A stretch of DNA of 48,125 nucleotides from Paludibacteraceae bacterium (GTDB lineage: Bacteria > Bacteroidota > Bacteroidia > Bacteroidales > Paludibacteraceae). The translations under genes and the position numbers were made by a program. The notes beneath the pieces were generated by a model. It ran no database searches. It had not been told where the DNA came from and saw nothing but the letters and a program-made list of their open reading frames with translations. The stretch is taken from NCBI GenBank assembly GCA_024401475.1, contig JAKSKZ010000028.1, positions 1 to 48,125 on the forward strand, given 5' to 3'. Positions 34,821-46,700 of the stretch are shown here, piece after piece (positions within the stretch are counted from its first letter, which is position 1; each line of letters starts with the position of its first letter).

Positions 34821-36968
34821 ATGGATATTTTGATTTCTAATATAGACTTTTCACTTCCCTTGTCAAATCCTATTTTGATATTCTCGTTGGTGCTTTTCAT
34901 TATCCTTCTTACTCCGATAGTTCTTGATCGGTTCAAAGTTCCTCATATCATTGGACTTATTCTTGCTGGACTTGTATTGGGCGAGCATGGCTTGAATATT
35001 TTGTCACGAGACGAGAGCTTTCGACTTTTTGGAGCGGTGGGTTTGCTCTACATAATGTTCTTGGCTGGATTGGAGATGGATCTCTCTGATTTTAAGAAGA
35101 ATAAAAGGATCGGAGTTTTTTTTGGACTGGCAACATTTCTGATGCCTATGGCATTGGGCGTGGTCTCAGGTTATTTCTTACTTGATTATCTTTTAGATAA
35201 ATCAATTGGAGATACTACTATAACGTGGAGTAGTGGTATTGTGGAAGATTATTATCTCTATATAACCTCCATATTATTGGCCAGTATGTATGCCTCTCAT
35301 ACCTTGCTTTCTTATCCAATAGTTGGCCGGTTTGGTGTGGCGAAGAATAAGTCAGTAAGTATTACTATCGGAGGTACGATGATTACCACGACATTGTCAT
35401 TGCTTTTGTTAGCAGTGATTATATCAATGTTGAAGGGTGAGGTTAATACTTACTTTTGGATTAAATTACTAGTCTCCATTCTTGTCTTTGGCGTGGTGGT
35501 TATGGTGGTTTTTCCTAAGTTGGCAGAGCGTTTCTTCAAATATACCGAAGACAATATTTTGCAGTATATCTTCGTGCTGGCCATGGTCTTCTTGGGTGGG
35601 TTCTTGTCAGAATTGGCAGGCTTGGAACCTATCATAGGAGCTTTTATGGTGGGTTTGGCTCTCAATCGATTCATTCCTCGTATATCTCCGTTGATGAACC
35701 GATTGGATTTTGTGGGCAATGCATTGTTTATTCCTTTCTTCTTGATCGGAGTGGGAATGCTGATTGACTTGCGGGTGGTTTTTAGCGGATGGGATACATT
35801 GATAGCAGCCTTTGTCATGAGTGCAGTAGCTACGGTTTCTAAATATTTGGCGGCAATAGTCACTCAACGCAAGTTCTCGATGTCGAAGGCAGAGGGGTTG
35901 ATGATATTTGGATTGAGCAACTCTCAGGCTGCGGCGACGTTGGCAGCGGTTATGATTGGTCACGAAATCGTCATCGGACATACTGCCGAGGGAGTTCCCG
36001 TAACGCTTTTCGGTGATGCTATCTTGAATGGAACGATTGTGATGATTCTCGTCACTTGCACCATTTCATCGTTGGCGACAGAGCGAGCTGCGCGTCATTT
36101 GGCTGTTCAAGCTGACCATATCGATAATGAAATGACGGAAGAAAAGTTGGTGGATCGAATATTAATCCCCATCTATAATCCTGAAACTCTTACTAGTTTG
36201 ATGGATTTGGCTGTCTTGCTGAAGGTGAATAAAAGCAAAGAGCCGCTCTATGCCGTTAATGTATCTAACGATACGAAAGATGACACGGGCAGTCTGGATC
36301 GAGGCAAAAAGTTGCTGGAGCGCGCAGCTCGAATAGCCTCAGCCACAGACAATACAGTCCGTATGATTTCAAGGTATGATGCAAATGTGACAAGCGGAAT
36401 CATTCATACGATAAAGGAGAATTCCATTACGGAGGTAGTGATGGGTCTTCATCATAAAGCACATTTTGCCGATTCGTTTTTCGGTGCTAAAACCGAAAAT
36501 CTTTTGAAGGCAACAAACCAGATGATATTGATTTCTAAATCGATACAGCCGTTGAGTACGATTAAACGCTTGGTAGTGGCCGTTCCAGCCAAGGCTGAAT
36601 TTGAAACTGGTTTCGTGAAGTGGTATGATCGTGTGAAGAATATTAGCAAACAGATTGGAGCAACGGTTTCTTTCTTCGCTCACCCTGATACTTTGGAACA
36701 AGTGAAAATCTTGGCACGAAGAAACAAATTTGGCGTGGCTACGAAGTTTGAAGTGTTAGACGATTGGGATGACTTCTTGATGCTTACACGGGAAGTCGGA
36801 GACAACGATTTGCTGGTAGTAGTCTCTTCTCGAAAGACGGCCATTTCGTATAATCCGGCAATGGATAAATTGCCTATGCAGTTGTCCAAATATTTTGCTT
36901 CTAATAGCTTCATAGTCTTATATCCCGATCAATTTGATGAAAATACGAATACATCTTATATAGTCTGA
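34821..36968 (+). CDS. CPA2-family cation:proton antiporter with C-terminal USP-like domain
   Basis: The 715-residue protein has about 12-13 membrane segments in residues 12-430 (VPHIIGLILAGLVLGEHGLN, ELAGLEPIIGAFMVGLALNR, FFLIGVGMLIDLRVVF), typical of KefB/NapA-type sodium or potassium/proton antiporters. A soluble C-terminal region of about 270 residues with tandem universal-stress-protein-like folds follows (GIIHTIKENSITEVVMGLHH, NDLLVVVSSRKTAISYNP). Such cytosolic domains usually regulate transport. ATG 34821 is preferred to TTG 34797. The acyltransferase gene begins 14 bases after the stop. Confidence 0.88.
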   Translation: MDILISNIDFSLPLSNPILIFSLVLFIILLTPIVLDRFKVPHIIGLILAGLVLGEHGLNILSRDESFRLFGAVGLLYIMFLAGLEMDLSDFKKNKRIGVFFGLATFLMPMALGVVSGYFLLDYLLDKSIGDTTITWSSGIVEDYYLYITSILLASMYASHTLLSYPIVGRFGVAKNKSVSITIGGTMITTTLSLLLLAVIISMLKGEVNTYFWIKLLVSILVFGVVVMVVFPKLAERFFKYTEDNILQYIFVLAMVFLGGFLSELAGLEPIIGAFMVGLALNRFIPRISPLMNRLDFVGNALFIPFFLIGVGMLIDLRVVFSGWDTLIAAFVMSAVATVSKYLAAIVTQRKFSMSKAEGLMIFGLSNSQAAATLAAVMIGHEIVIGHTAEGVPVTLFGDAILNGTIVMILVTCTISSLATERAARHLAVQADHIDNEMTEEKLVDRILIPIYNPETLTSLMDLAVLLKVNKSKEPLYAVNVSNDTKDDTGSLDRGKKLLERAARIASATDNTVRMISRYDANVTSGIIHTIKENSITEVVMGLHHKAHFADSFFGAKTENLLKATNQMILISKSIQPLSTIKRLVVAVPAKAEFETGFVKWYDRVKNISKQIGATVSFFAHPDTLEQVKILARRNKFGVATKFEVLDDWDDFLMLTREVGDNDLLVVVSSRKTAISYNPAMDKLPMQLSKYFASNSFIVLYPDQFDENTNTSYIV

Positions 36969-36982
36969 AAAACTTAGTGATA

Positions 36983-38296
36983 ATGGAAAAAATATATTCA
37001 CCATCATTTTTTTATAGTGCATTAAAACTCTATGCCAATTACATCTTCAAACGTGGATTTAGTTCGGTGGAGGTGAATGGAGAGAGGAATATCCCGAAGG
37101 ATGCTTCTGTCATCTTTGCTCCGAATCATCAAAATGCTTTGATTGACGCAATGGCGGTCTTGTCAACTGCACCGTCGAAAGTGATATTCTTGGCCAGGGC
37201 AGATCTATTTAAGAAACCAACAACGGCTAAGGCATTACGAGCGTTGCGTATTATGCCAGCTTATCGTATTCGTGACGGTATTCAGAATTTGAAGAAGAAC
37301 AATGACTCGTTCGACCAGTCTGTTGACACATTGCTTCACAGAGAGTTTCTTTGCTTGATGGCTGAGGGTGGTCAAGAGCCTAAACGCAGATTGCGTCCTT
37401 TGGTAAAGGGTATGTTCCGAATAGCATTCTCCACTCAAGAACAATTGCCAGAAAATGATTATGTGAAGATTGTCCCTGTTGGTATTGACTATGGAGATTA
37501 TGATCATACAGGTCATCATCTTATTGTCAATTATGGAAAACCTATCGACATCAAGGATTATTGGGAGTCTTATAAAGAGAATGCTCCTGTGGCACAAAAT
37601 CATTTGCGTGATGAGTTGCATAGCCGCATGTCTGAATTGATGCTCGATATTCAATCAGAGAAATATTACGATACATTCTATGCTGCCTCTTACCTTTATA
37701 ATGAGGAAATGCTCGATGAAATGGGGTTGGATGACAATGAAACCAATCGATTGGCTGCTCGTAAGGAGATTATTGCACGTTTGTCAAAAATGGAGGAGGA
37801 GAATGAGTCTGCTTTGTCTGATTTGGATTCGTTGTGCCAAAAATGGAATGCGGCTCACAAGGATGTGGCTTTCTCTGCAAGAGTTCGTGAGGATGGCTGC
37901 TCTTTCGATATAGGACTTTTGTTGAACCTTATTTATATGGTGCTTATGTCTCCATTGTTGCTCTATTCTTTGATTTTCAATGGCGGTCCGTTTGCATTGG
38001 TGAAACATTTGACCAAGAAGAGTAGGGGGACGGGATTTGAATCCTCTTTCGTGTTCGGTTTGGCCGCTTTGTCGTTCCCTGTTATTTATTTGTTATATAC
38101 GTTGATAGCAGCCTTTATATATCCTAATTGGATTTTCTTGTTGGCATTCTTCTGCTCTTTGCCAATATCCTTCTATTTCTTTATCCGATTCAGATGGAGA
38201 TGGAGTTATGTGAAGGAGCGTTTCTCTAATATAACGAAGCCTGATGTCGTGGCTGATATTAAGTCGGCCGTGAAACGTCTTTTCAAAAAAGATTAA
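36983..38296 (+). CDS. PlsC-like glycerolipid acyltransferase, long form
   Basis: The N-terminal half (about 25-230) is a PlsC/GPAT acyltransferase: [10 protein letters not shown] is the catalytic block, with five residues between His and Asp as in Gpt2-like glycerol-3-phosphate acyltransferases where classical PlsC has four. [19 protein letters not shown] is the phosphate-binding block and VPVGIDYGD the third. After an Asp/Glu-rich helical segment (about 230-300), two to four membrane helices occupy about 310-405. The full length of 437 exceeds that of simple PlsC. It may acylate glycerol-3-phosphate or lysophosphatidate; the substrate is open. GTG 36977 is an alternative start. ruvB begins four bases after the stop. 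Confidence 0.85.
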   Translation: MEKIYSPSFFYSALKLYANYIFKRGFSSVEVNGERNIPKDASVIFAPNHQNALIDAMAVLSTAPSKVIFLARADLFKKPTTAKALRALRIMPAYRIRDGIQNLKKNNDSFDQSVDTLLHREFLCLMAEGGQEPKRRLRPLVKGMFRIAFSTQEQLPENDYVKIVPVGIDYGDYDHTGHHLIVNYGKPIDIKDYWESYKENAPVAQNHLRDELHSRMSELMLDIQSEKYYDTFYAASYLYNEEMLDEMGLDDNETNRLAARKEIIARLSKMEEENESALSDLDSLCQKWNAAHKDVAFSARVREDGCSFDIGLLLNLIYMVLMSPLLLYSLIFNGGPFALVKHLTKKSRGTGFESSFVFGLAALSFPVIYLLYTLIAAFIYPNWIFLLAFFCSLPISFYFFIRFRWRWSYVKERFSNITKPDVVADIKSAVKRLFKKD

Positions 38297-38300
38297 GGAG

Positions 38301-39335
38301 ATGAATGAAGATTTTGATATAAGAAATGCTGCGGGCAACGATAGGGAAAAGGATTTCGAAAATGCTTTGAGGCCGTTGTCTTTTGATGATTTTTCCGGTC
38401 AAGCGAAAATCATTGAGAATCTTCGTGTCTTTGTCACCGCAGCAAAAATGCGCGGGGAGCCGCTGGATCACATTTTGTTTCACGGACCTCCAGGATTGGG
38501 TAAGACCACGTTGTCTAATATCATTGCCAATGAGTTGGGTGTGGGTTTCAAATTGACCTCTGGTCCCGTCCTTGATAAACCCGGCGATTTGGCTGGTTTG
38601 CTGACTAATTTGGAACCCAATGATGTCCTTTTCATCGATGAAATCCATCGTTTGAGTCCTGTCGTGGAAGAGTATCTTTATTCGGCAATGGAGGACTATC
38701 GTATTGATATAATGTTGGACAAAGGTCCGAATGCTCGCTCCATACAGATAGACTTGAATCCATTTACGTTGGTGGGTGCGACTACTCGCAGTGGATTGCT
38801 GACAAGCCCTTTGCGTGCTCGTTTCGGTATCAATTGTCATTTGGAATATTATGACGTGGAGGTTTTGACGGATATCGTGCTTCGTTCTTCTTCTTTGTTG
38901 AATATGCCTTGTAAACGTAAGGCGGCTCGAGAAGTGGCCGGTCGCAGTCGCGGAACGCCCCGTATTGCAAATGCTTTGCTCCGTCGTGTTCGTGATTTCG
39001 CTCAGGTTAAGGGCAATGGGAAAATTGATGTTGAAATCGCACTTTATGCGTTGGATGCTCTAAACATTGACCGTTATGGATTGGATGAAATCGACAATAA
39101 ATTGTTGAACATGATGATCGATAAATTCAATGGTGGCCCAGTCGGTTTGACAACTATCGCTACGGCGTTGGGGGAGGATGCTGGTACTATTGAGGAGGTT
39201 TACGAACCATTCTTGATTAAGGAGGGATTCTTGAAAAGGACACCGAGAGGTCGAGAGGTGACGGAACTTGCTTATCGTCATTTGGGTAAAACTCATTTTG
39301 AACAACAAGGAACATTGTTTGATGACCTTCCGTAA
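38301..39335 (+). CDS. ruvB: Holliday junction branch-migration helicase RuvB
   Basis: RuvB is the hexameric ATPase that drives branch migration with RuvA. The 344-residue protein shows [11 protein letters not shown], Walker [12 protein letters not shown], Walker [21 protein letters not shown], sensor GATTRSGLL with the arginine finger in SPLRARFG, and the C-terminal winged helix ([17 protein letters not shown]). All core motifs are intact and the length is normal. It is the third gene of the antiporter-acyltransferase-ruvB run, with a four-base gap before its ATG. Confidence 0.97.
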   Translation: MNEDFDIRNAAGNDREKDFENALRPLSFDDFSGQAKIIENLRVFVTAAKMRGEPLDHILFHGPPGLGKTTLSNIIANELGVGFKLTSGPVLDKPGDLAGLLTNLEPNDVLFIDEIHRLSPVVEEYLYSAMEDYRIDIMLDKGPNARSIQIDLNPFTLVGATTRSGLLTSPLRARFGINCHLEYYDVEVLTDIVLRSSSLLNMPCKRKAAREVAGRSRGTPRIANALLRRVRDFAQVKGNGKIDVEIALYALDALNIDRYGLDEIDNKLLNMMIDKFNGGPVGLTTIATALGEDAGTIEEVYEPFLIKEGFLKRTPRGREVTELAYRHLGKTHFEQQGTLFDDLP

Positions 39336-39363
39336 TAATATGGATGTTTCAAATAGATGGGAT

Positions 39364-39762
39364 ATGAATAAAAAGACACTGAAATCATTCCTCCTTTTGG
39401 CGTTCTTTGCGCTTTTCGGCTTCTTTATGCAAGTCGAAAAGCCCTCTTTTTCTTCCGATGAAAAGGATGTATTTGTCACATCTAGTGTTGAGACAGCTTC
39501 TGACGAGGCGTTGGTTTCAACAAGTTTTCTTTATGCGGATGATTGTTTGCATTCGAATAGCTTTTCGATAAGAGTTGTTCGACTTTCTCATTCTGATAAT
39601 ACGAATGTTGCTTCTGCCCGTTTCTATAGTTTGATGAATGGCTTTCGTTCGAAGGTGTTGTATTCGAGTGTTCGCTATTTAGTAAATCTTGGAATTTGTA
39701 TATCTTCTTATCGATATGCTGCTGGCTATTATATCTACCAATTGCGTCGGTTGCTGATTTGA
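39364..39762 (+). CDS. Small membrane-associated protein, unknown
   Basis: I do not recognise this protein of 132 residues. A hydrophobic N-terminal segment (SFLLLAFFALFGFFM) could be a signal anchor. The middle is Ser/Asp-rich (SSVETASDEALVSTSFL) and the C-terminal part has a weakly hydrophobic stretch with Tyr and Arg (YAAGYYIYQLRRLLI). ATG 39364 is preferred; ATG 39340 is also in frame, and the frame overlaps ruvB further upstream. It follows ruvB by 28 bases and may be its operon partner. Confidence 0.55.
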   Translation: MNKKTLKSFLLLAFFALFGFFMQVEKPSFSSDEKDVFVTSSVETASDEALVSTSFLYADDCLHSNSFSIRVVRLSHSDNTNVASARFYSLMNGFRSKVLYSSVRYLVNLGICISSYRYAAGYYIYQLRRLLI

Positions 39763-39793
39763 TTCCTTAATAAAATCTTTTTTGAAAAACATA

Positions 39794-39820
39794 CTTCGAA
39801 GTTCACTTGAAACTTTGAAG
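39794..39820 (+). other. Ten-base-pair hairpin between two unknown genes
   Basis: CTTCGAAGTT at 39794-39803 pairs with AACTTTGAAG at 39811-39820, ten pairs with one G-T wobble and a seven-base loop. No T run follows, so it is not a normal terminator; it could be an operator or a transcript-processing hairpin. Confidence 0.5.
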
Positions 39821-39900
39821 AAATCGTTCGTGTGCCTATTCGTCTGGATTTTCGATGAATACGGCGTTTATTAAAATAAAAGAATTTAAATAGAATTATT

Positions 39901-40440
39901 ATGGAATCATTTAAAGATATAGAGAGTTGCTTGGTAGAGTTGTCAAACGGGGATATTGTAGAACGTCAAGAATCGATTGCCCGATCATTGTTCTTCTTCT
40001 CTTTTGGAATTGTCCTATTATTGCTTGGACGTTATAATGAATATTTAGCAAATGTGGTAACTTGGCAGTTGACAATTTATTTTGTTTCGGTAATCTTTTT
40101 CTTGGCAGGGGTTATGAAATTTTTCTTTCGGAAGACGCATTACCTCTACTTGCCTACCAAGGAGGTGATGCAGCGGATAGAGTTGAATTTTAATTCAACC
40201 GAAGTGGGGCAAATCGAACGCACCTACGGAAGTGGGAATTTTGTTGGTATGTATGAATTCCGTTCTGATTGTAATTCTTGCTATCGTATGGTTTTGTATG
40301 TGACGAAAAATGGCGAGGTTTGTTTCGTCCAACTGATGAAATATGAGCCATTTGAGTTCTATCCTGTGACACAAGCCCATCGATGTGAAGGAGAACAACT
40401 GCAGTCTATTCGTGTATTGTTGCGTAGAATGAGTAAATAA
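39901..40440 (+). CDS. Membrane protein with two transmembrane helices, unknown
   Basis: A 179-residue protein with two predicted membrane helices (about 27-46, ARSLFFFSFGIVLLLLG; and 54-75, TWQLTIYFVSVIFFLAGVMK), followed by a 100-residue soluble domain (YGSGNFVGMYEFRSDCNSCYRM, NGEVCFVQLMKYEPFEFYPV). I do not recognise a family. It has its own ATG after a stretch with no clear promoter and is closed by a weak hairpin at 40464-40501. Confidence 0.75.
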   Translation: MESFKDIESCLVELSNGDIVERQESIARSLFFFSFGIVLLLLGRYNEYLANVVTWQLTIYFVSVIFFLAGVMKFFFRKTHYLYLPTKEVMQRIELNFNSTEVGQIERTYGSGNFVGMYEFRSDCNSCYRMVLYVTKNGEVCFVQLMKYEPFEFYPVTQAHRCEGEQLQSIRVLLRRMSK

Positions 40441-40744
40441 ATTTGATTTTTTAGTGGCGTTTTGAAAGGAGGCTATAAGTCTTCTTCAAGGCGCCTTTTT
40501 TGTTGAATCACGCCTTGGTTGATTGTAATGATTTGATATGTAATTTGTTATGTTGTGACGTTTGTCGCAGATGAAACTTCTTTAGACCTTTGTTGAAACA
40601 AAAAAACTAATTTTTACATTTGTTTATAAAGAATGGATTTGTATTTTTGTAGCTCGACTACAAATCCGTTTTTACGTGATTGGTCTCTTTTGAGTATTTA
40701 TAGTATAATTATGATAGGGGTATCATAGAGAAAAAGTTAGTATC
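40441..40744 (+). promoter_or_regulatory. Promoter, dyad operator and leader hairpin before the giant gene
   Basis: A weak terminator-like hairpin ends at about 40501. TTTG at 40619-40622 and TATTTTTG at 40642-40649 with a 19-base spacer form a consensus promoter. Overlapping the -7 box is a dyad: TTTGTAG (40646-40652), loop CTCGA, CTACAAA (40658-40664); a second nested dyad pairs GGATTTGTA (40635-40643) with TACAAATCC (40659-40667). In the leader, TATGATA (40710-40716), GGGG and TATCATA (40721-40727) form a perfect hairpin 17 bases before the ATG. Confidence 0.6.
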
Positions 40745-43700
40745 ATGAAAAGATATTTTTATTCATTGCTTGCGTTACTGGGGTCGGTGACGGGAGCATT
40801 TTCGCAGAGTAAGACTATTACGGGAGGAAATGACCACGGATTGATTATCTGTGCTCAAGGATACCTGTACACTTGGGGAAACAATTACAGCAAAGTTATT
40901 GGTGGTCCGCTTTTAGGAATTGACCCAGATGATGGTAAAACAGGTGGTAATGCCACTAAGGAATTCGTCACAGAACCAAGTCGTGTGAAAACAGACCACC
41001 GCGCAGCTAATCTTACGTTTAGTCAAGTAACTGCTGGTTCAGGAGCATTCAACCTTGCTCTTGCTTGTAACTCTGTTGTATATGCATGGGGTGAAAATAC
41101 CAATGGCGGTTGTGGACAGGGTCCCAGCGGAAGCAATGTGATTAAATATCCAGAACCAGTTTTGAAAGGTGAGACTTCAGGATATGACGAAGAAGGTAAG
41201 CCCGGAGGTGATTACCTTGGAGGTGTGACCTATATTGCCGCATCTACCAACTCGGGATTTGCCATCATGGATGATGGTAGAGTTGTTGGTTGGGGAGGTG
41301 GAACATGGAATGGCTCAACCAATAAAACATCTCCTGTTTACATCAAAGTTAAACAGGGAAATGCTTTGGTCGATCTTACGAATGTAACACACATTTCGGG
41401 AGGTGATGATAACTGTTTGATTCGTACTGCCGATGGTAAATTGTATGGTATTGGTCCATGGAACGGAAGTACGGAGGAAGCTGTGACTGTTGCTACCCCT
41501 GTCTTAAAAGAGGAAGATGGAGAGCCATTGACTGATATTCGTATGTCGGCTGCTGGTGACGTTTGTGGATTTGCTGTTACGGGTGATGGATTTGTGTGGT
41601 CCTGGGGTAACGGCGGTTGGGGTGGTTCTACCGGAGTGGCTCAAACCGGAGCCACTCACCCACAAGCACGTAAAGTGTCATCTGGTGAGTACAAGACAAT
41701 TTCAAAGGAGGAATATCTAACCGATGTCAAGGAGGTGATTGGTGGACGTGGACACGGTGCTGCCGTAACAAAAGAAGGATATCTGGTATATTGGGGTTGT
41801 AACGAAGGGAATGGAGGTGTTGCTCCAGTTGCTGCGACAACCGCAAAGACATGGGCAAGCGGAGGTCAAGGTGTGAAGCCAGTGCTTGCTCGTTATTGTG
41901 ACGCATCTGGAAAACCAGGTGAGGTAGTCAAGAATGCCGTGAGCATATCTCGTGGTGATAACTTCGACTTCATGATGAACGACGAGGATAAATACTTCGT
42001 TTGGGGATTGAACGATTTTGGTCAATGTGGTGTTGGAACTACCGTTAAATCTTATAGTTGTTTGGTTGAGTTGAAAACTATCCCATGTGATATTCAGGAT
42101 AACTGTCCTGAAGTGTTTATGATCAACCAAGTGAAGTGTCCTGGCGAGGAGATTGAACTTGATTGTGGATTCGTAGTTCCAAAAGGAAAGGAAGATAGAT
42201 ATTTCATCCAATGGTCCTATAATGGAACGGTGTTGAATTCTTCTACAAGTAAGAGTTCGAAAGCAGATCGCGCTGCGGACAAATACAACGTACAAACCAT
42301 TAAGATTACTGAGCCTGGTACTTACGGCGTAGTTGCAGAGTATATCGGAAGCAACATCCCTTGTGATAAGTGTCAGCCTGCCGAAACTGAAATTACAGTG
42401 GAAGATATGCCAATGCCTATCGATACTGTAGTGACGACAATGCAGTGTGTGGCTGAACCGTTGAAACCAACTGCGTCAGACAATGTTTGTTTTGAGGCTA
42501 CTGTCAATAATAAATTCTATTCTGCAAAAGATAAGGTTACATTCGCAGCATTCTCTACTGTAGATAGCAAAGACACTCTTGACGTCTTCGAGACAACAGG
42601 CGCTGGCGGAAAAATCAAGTTCTGTGTTAGTGGTGACAAGATCCTAGATATCCATGATAACAAAGCAGAGGAAAGTAACGACACCATCTATAATGTGTGG
42701 TTGGAGGATATCTCTAAATTTGAGACTTTGCTTAGAGAAGGAAAACCAGGTGCTGGTGCAACAGGTGGATCATTCCAATCTTATGGTATGCTTATGGATA
42801 TGCGTGCTTCTGCCGATTTGATCTCTTTCGATATCTATGCAAAAAGTTATTCGGGAGCAGCCAATGTCACTGTTACTCCTGTGGTATATATGGCTGAGAA
42901 AAACGAAAACGACCTATATGTCGTTGGCTCAGTTTATTGGACAGGAAAGGAACAGACATTTCCTATCAATGATTCTGAACCAAACCAATGTACAGTAAAA
43001 TGTGGCGTGAGAATTCCTGGTAGTTCAACTCGTGGTATCCGTTATATTCTCGGTATGAAATTTACAGGTAACTGTACTCTTTATGAGGCGGGCGTGACTG
43101 TTAAACAAAACTCTGCAGAATTCCCAACTCCGATCATTGACTCAGAGAAATTCGGAATCTATGAGATGGGTGCTACGGCTAATTCCTATACATCGTCAAG
43201 TAATGGTTCGAATAAGACTTGTTACTACAATGTTAAATTTGGAAAGTTGACAGACTATGACTGTGGTCGTATCATGTTGTCCGCTCAATATGGTTGCCCT
43301 CCTTGTAAGCGTCCTGACGATATTGTTACTATTGAGGTGGATGGCACAAAGCATGCGACAGCTAATGATACGATTAACCTTTGTGAGGAAAGCCCTGCTG
43401 TCGAGTTGAGTGTCTCTGGCATCGAAGCTACAGATGGTGTCTTTGATGAACTTTGGTTCCTCAATGTTGTGGGTGCGGATGCTTCTGCTCTTCAAGCTAC
43501 AAAGGCTGAGTCTGCTTCAACATTGAAAACTAAGATTGCTTGGGTTGCGGCTAAGGCTGGTACAACGGAAAAGTATTATGTAAAGGTTCGTGATAACGAA
43601 AAGCCTGAGGCTTCCGCTTGTTATGTATTCGACTCAATTGTTGTTAGATATTATGAAAAACCAGTGGCTCCTGCCATTGACGATATTGAGTTCTGTGAAA

Positions 43701-46700
43701 ACGAAGAGGATAAGTCAGCTCTTGTTACCGCATTGAGTGGAGCCGTATTCACTCCTTATGAAGTGAACTGGTATGCGGACGCTGAAAAATCGGCTGCGGC
43801 TTCTGAACCAGATTTGACAACTCTTGCCGCCAAAGCAACGGCTTATGAGTTCTTCTATTCGGTTTCTGATAAGGCAACTTCTTGCGAAAGCGAGGTGAAG
43901 AGTTTCACGGTGACAGTTAATGAGGTCCCTGCTGCACCGACTACTCAAGTCGTTCCTTTGTTGAAGGAGGCTGGTAAGAGTGCTTCTATTGCGGCCGGCG
44001 CTACTGCATCGGGTACGAATACTTTGATTTGGTATAAAACTCAGGATATGTCTTCTCCTTCTACAACTGCTCCTCTTCAAGATCTTTCTGAAGCAGGAAA
44101 ATTCTACTATTGGGTAAGCCAAAAGTCAGAGGCTGGTTGTGAGGGTGATACAGCAACCGTGATTGTTGAGGTTAATGATGCCCCTATGCCTACGGTTCGT
44201 GATACAATGTTGTGTGTTGGTTCTGCCATCGCAGATCTTTCCGATTTGGTGACTCCTTTGAGTTCTGATTATCAATTAAAGTGGTATGATTCAGAGTCTG
44301 CAGAAAAGGGAACAGGCAAAGATGATGCTTCATCATTCTCGGCTACTGAGGCAGGTGAAACTCCATTCTATGTTAGCCAAATCAATACGGTTACAAAGGC
44401 AGAGAGCGAAATGGCTAAGTTTGTTGTGAAGGTTTATGATGTAAAGCAGCCTACTGTTGATAATGCGGCTCCTGAATATTGTATTGGTGCTACGGCTGAT
44501 GTTCTTTCTGCTACTGAGGTTACGGAAGGCGACTACTTCCAATCAAGCGGACTTGAGTGGTTTGACGAGGAGGTGACCGCTGGTGCAACAGGTTCTAAGA
44601 CGGCATTCACTCCGTTGACAACTAAAGAGGGAACAAAAGATTATTGGGTACGTCAATATTATACATTGACTTCAAAAGATAAGTCGGTATGTTATGGTGA
44701 GCCAGTGAAGATTACGGTAACTGTTAACGCAACAGAGAAACCTACTTCAAAGACAAACTATACATTCAATTATCTTAAGACGGATGTCTCTAATGGTCAA
44801 TTTGTAGATTTGTTGACGAAGGATGCTGATGGTGTTATTGCTGCAGATGGTTGCGAATTGATATGGTATTCTGATGCGGCTGGTCAAAATGAGATTGCCG
44901 GTACACCAGCTCCAACTTACGATCCTACACAAGCGGGTAACGATCGTCAAGAGATTTTCTATGTGGCTCAAAGAAACAAGGCAACGAATTGCGTAAGTGA
45001 AATCCAAAAGGTGGTTGTAAACATTAGTGACACACCTGCGCCAAGCGGCCCATCTGTGACTTATTGTCAAAATTCGCCAGAGGTGGTTGCTTTGACTGCA
45101 ACAATCAATACTTCTGTAAAATCAGCAGATAACTATGAGTTAATTTGGTTTACAGAGTTGCCAAATGCAAATCCTGTAAAAGATGCAACGAACGGTTCGT
45201 CGGTAGCTCCTGTTCCTGATGTGACTGTTCCTGCTGGAGAGTTGGAGGTTGAACGTATTTATTATGTTGCTCAGAAGGATCTTGATTCGAAGGCTGTCTC
45301 TGTGGCATCTCCTATTAGCGTTAAGGTTTATGCAAAACCAGTATTGACGACAGACAATGCGAGTGGTTATTGTTATCCACAAAAGGTGCTTTTGAATAAC
45401 TATTATCAATATTCTTCTGCAGTGGAGAGTGGATTCTCTTCTACGTTCTATGATGAGGCTGATCAACCATTGGGCGGTCCAGAGGTGTCAGTGTCTGGCT
45501 TGTATCACGTGACTGGTCAATTCACGGTCCCTGAGTCTAACGAGTTGTGTATCTCTGCTAAAGAGGATATCAATGTGACAATTGATAAATTGAGTGATGT
45601 GAAGATTACAGCTTCTGATAGAACTTGTCCTAATACTTCTATTACGTTGACTGCTTCTTCTGAGCAAAATACTTCTTCAGTGTCTTACGAATGGACAAGT
45701 ACTAATGGCGACAATGGTTCGACAAATCCTTATGTGTCTAAGGTGATGGCGGGTGTCTCTGGCGATAAATACACATTCACATTGAATGTTACAGCAGGTG
45801 CTTGTTCTGCTTCGGAAACGCACGAAGTCACTATCGGTGATGGTAGAATCGAGGGTAGTATCTTAATTTCGGAAGACAACAATGCTGATTGGAACAATGT
45901 TGATTTGGTTGCAAGCGATTTGTCTTCAGTTGTTATCTATACTTGCGGTGGTGAATTGTCTCTTAAACCAAAAATGACAAAGACGGAGGGTGATTATACT
46001 TGGTCAAATGGTCTTGGAACGGGTGATGTTAAGGTGACGGAATCTGGTGTTTACAAGATATCTTACGTAAATGAGTGTCCAACTTCAGTTGATGTTACAG
46101 TGGTGGCTGTGCCGTTGTCTGCTACGGCTGTGGTTACAGATCCAGTTATTTGTGAGGATGCCTCTTCTTCTATTAAGTTGAATTATGTATGTTCAGAAGT
46201 GCCAAACTCTATCACATGGACAAAGGACGGTGCTCCATATGCGACTGCTAGCTCAGAGATTTTAGCCTTTGATCCTGCTAAACCATCTGATTCAGGTAAG
46301 TATGTTTATACGATTACTAATAGAGGTTGTAAGGTAACGAATGAGACTGAGCCTTTGAAATTGACGGTTAAGCCTTATATCAAGGTGACTGATATCACAG
46401 AACCATTTATCATTACAAGAGGTGAGGCTGTGGATATGAAGTTGAACATTGTTTCTCCTGCGGCTACAGAGATTTCTTCTATCTCTTGGAAGGAGGGTGC
46501 TTCTGAGGTTAACAGTGGCGAAACTTACTCTTTGACAAGTGTTGAGGCTGATCATTCATACGACATTGTTCTTCATGATGATAAGTACTGTGATGCTACG
46601 ACATCGGTTCTACTCTTAGTAGATGCTAAGTTGATGCTTACAACTGCATTCGATGATACTCTTTGCTTCGGAGAATCAAAAGTCTTCACTATTGATACAA

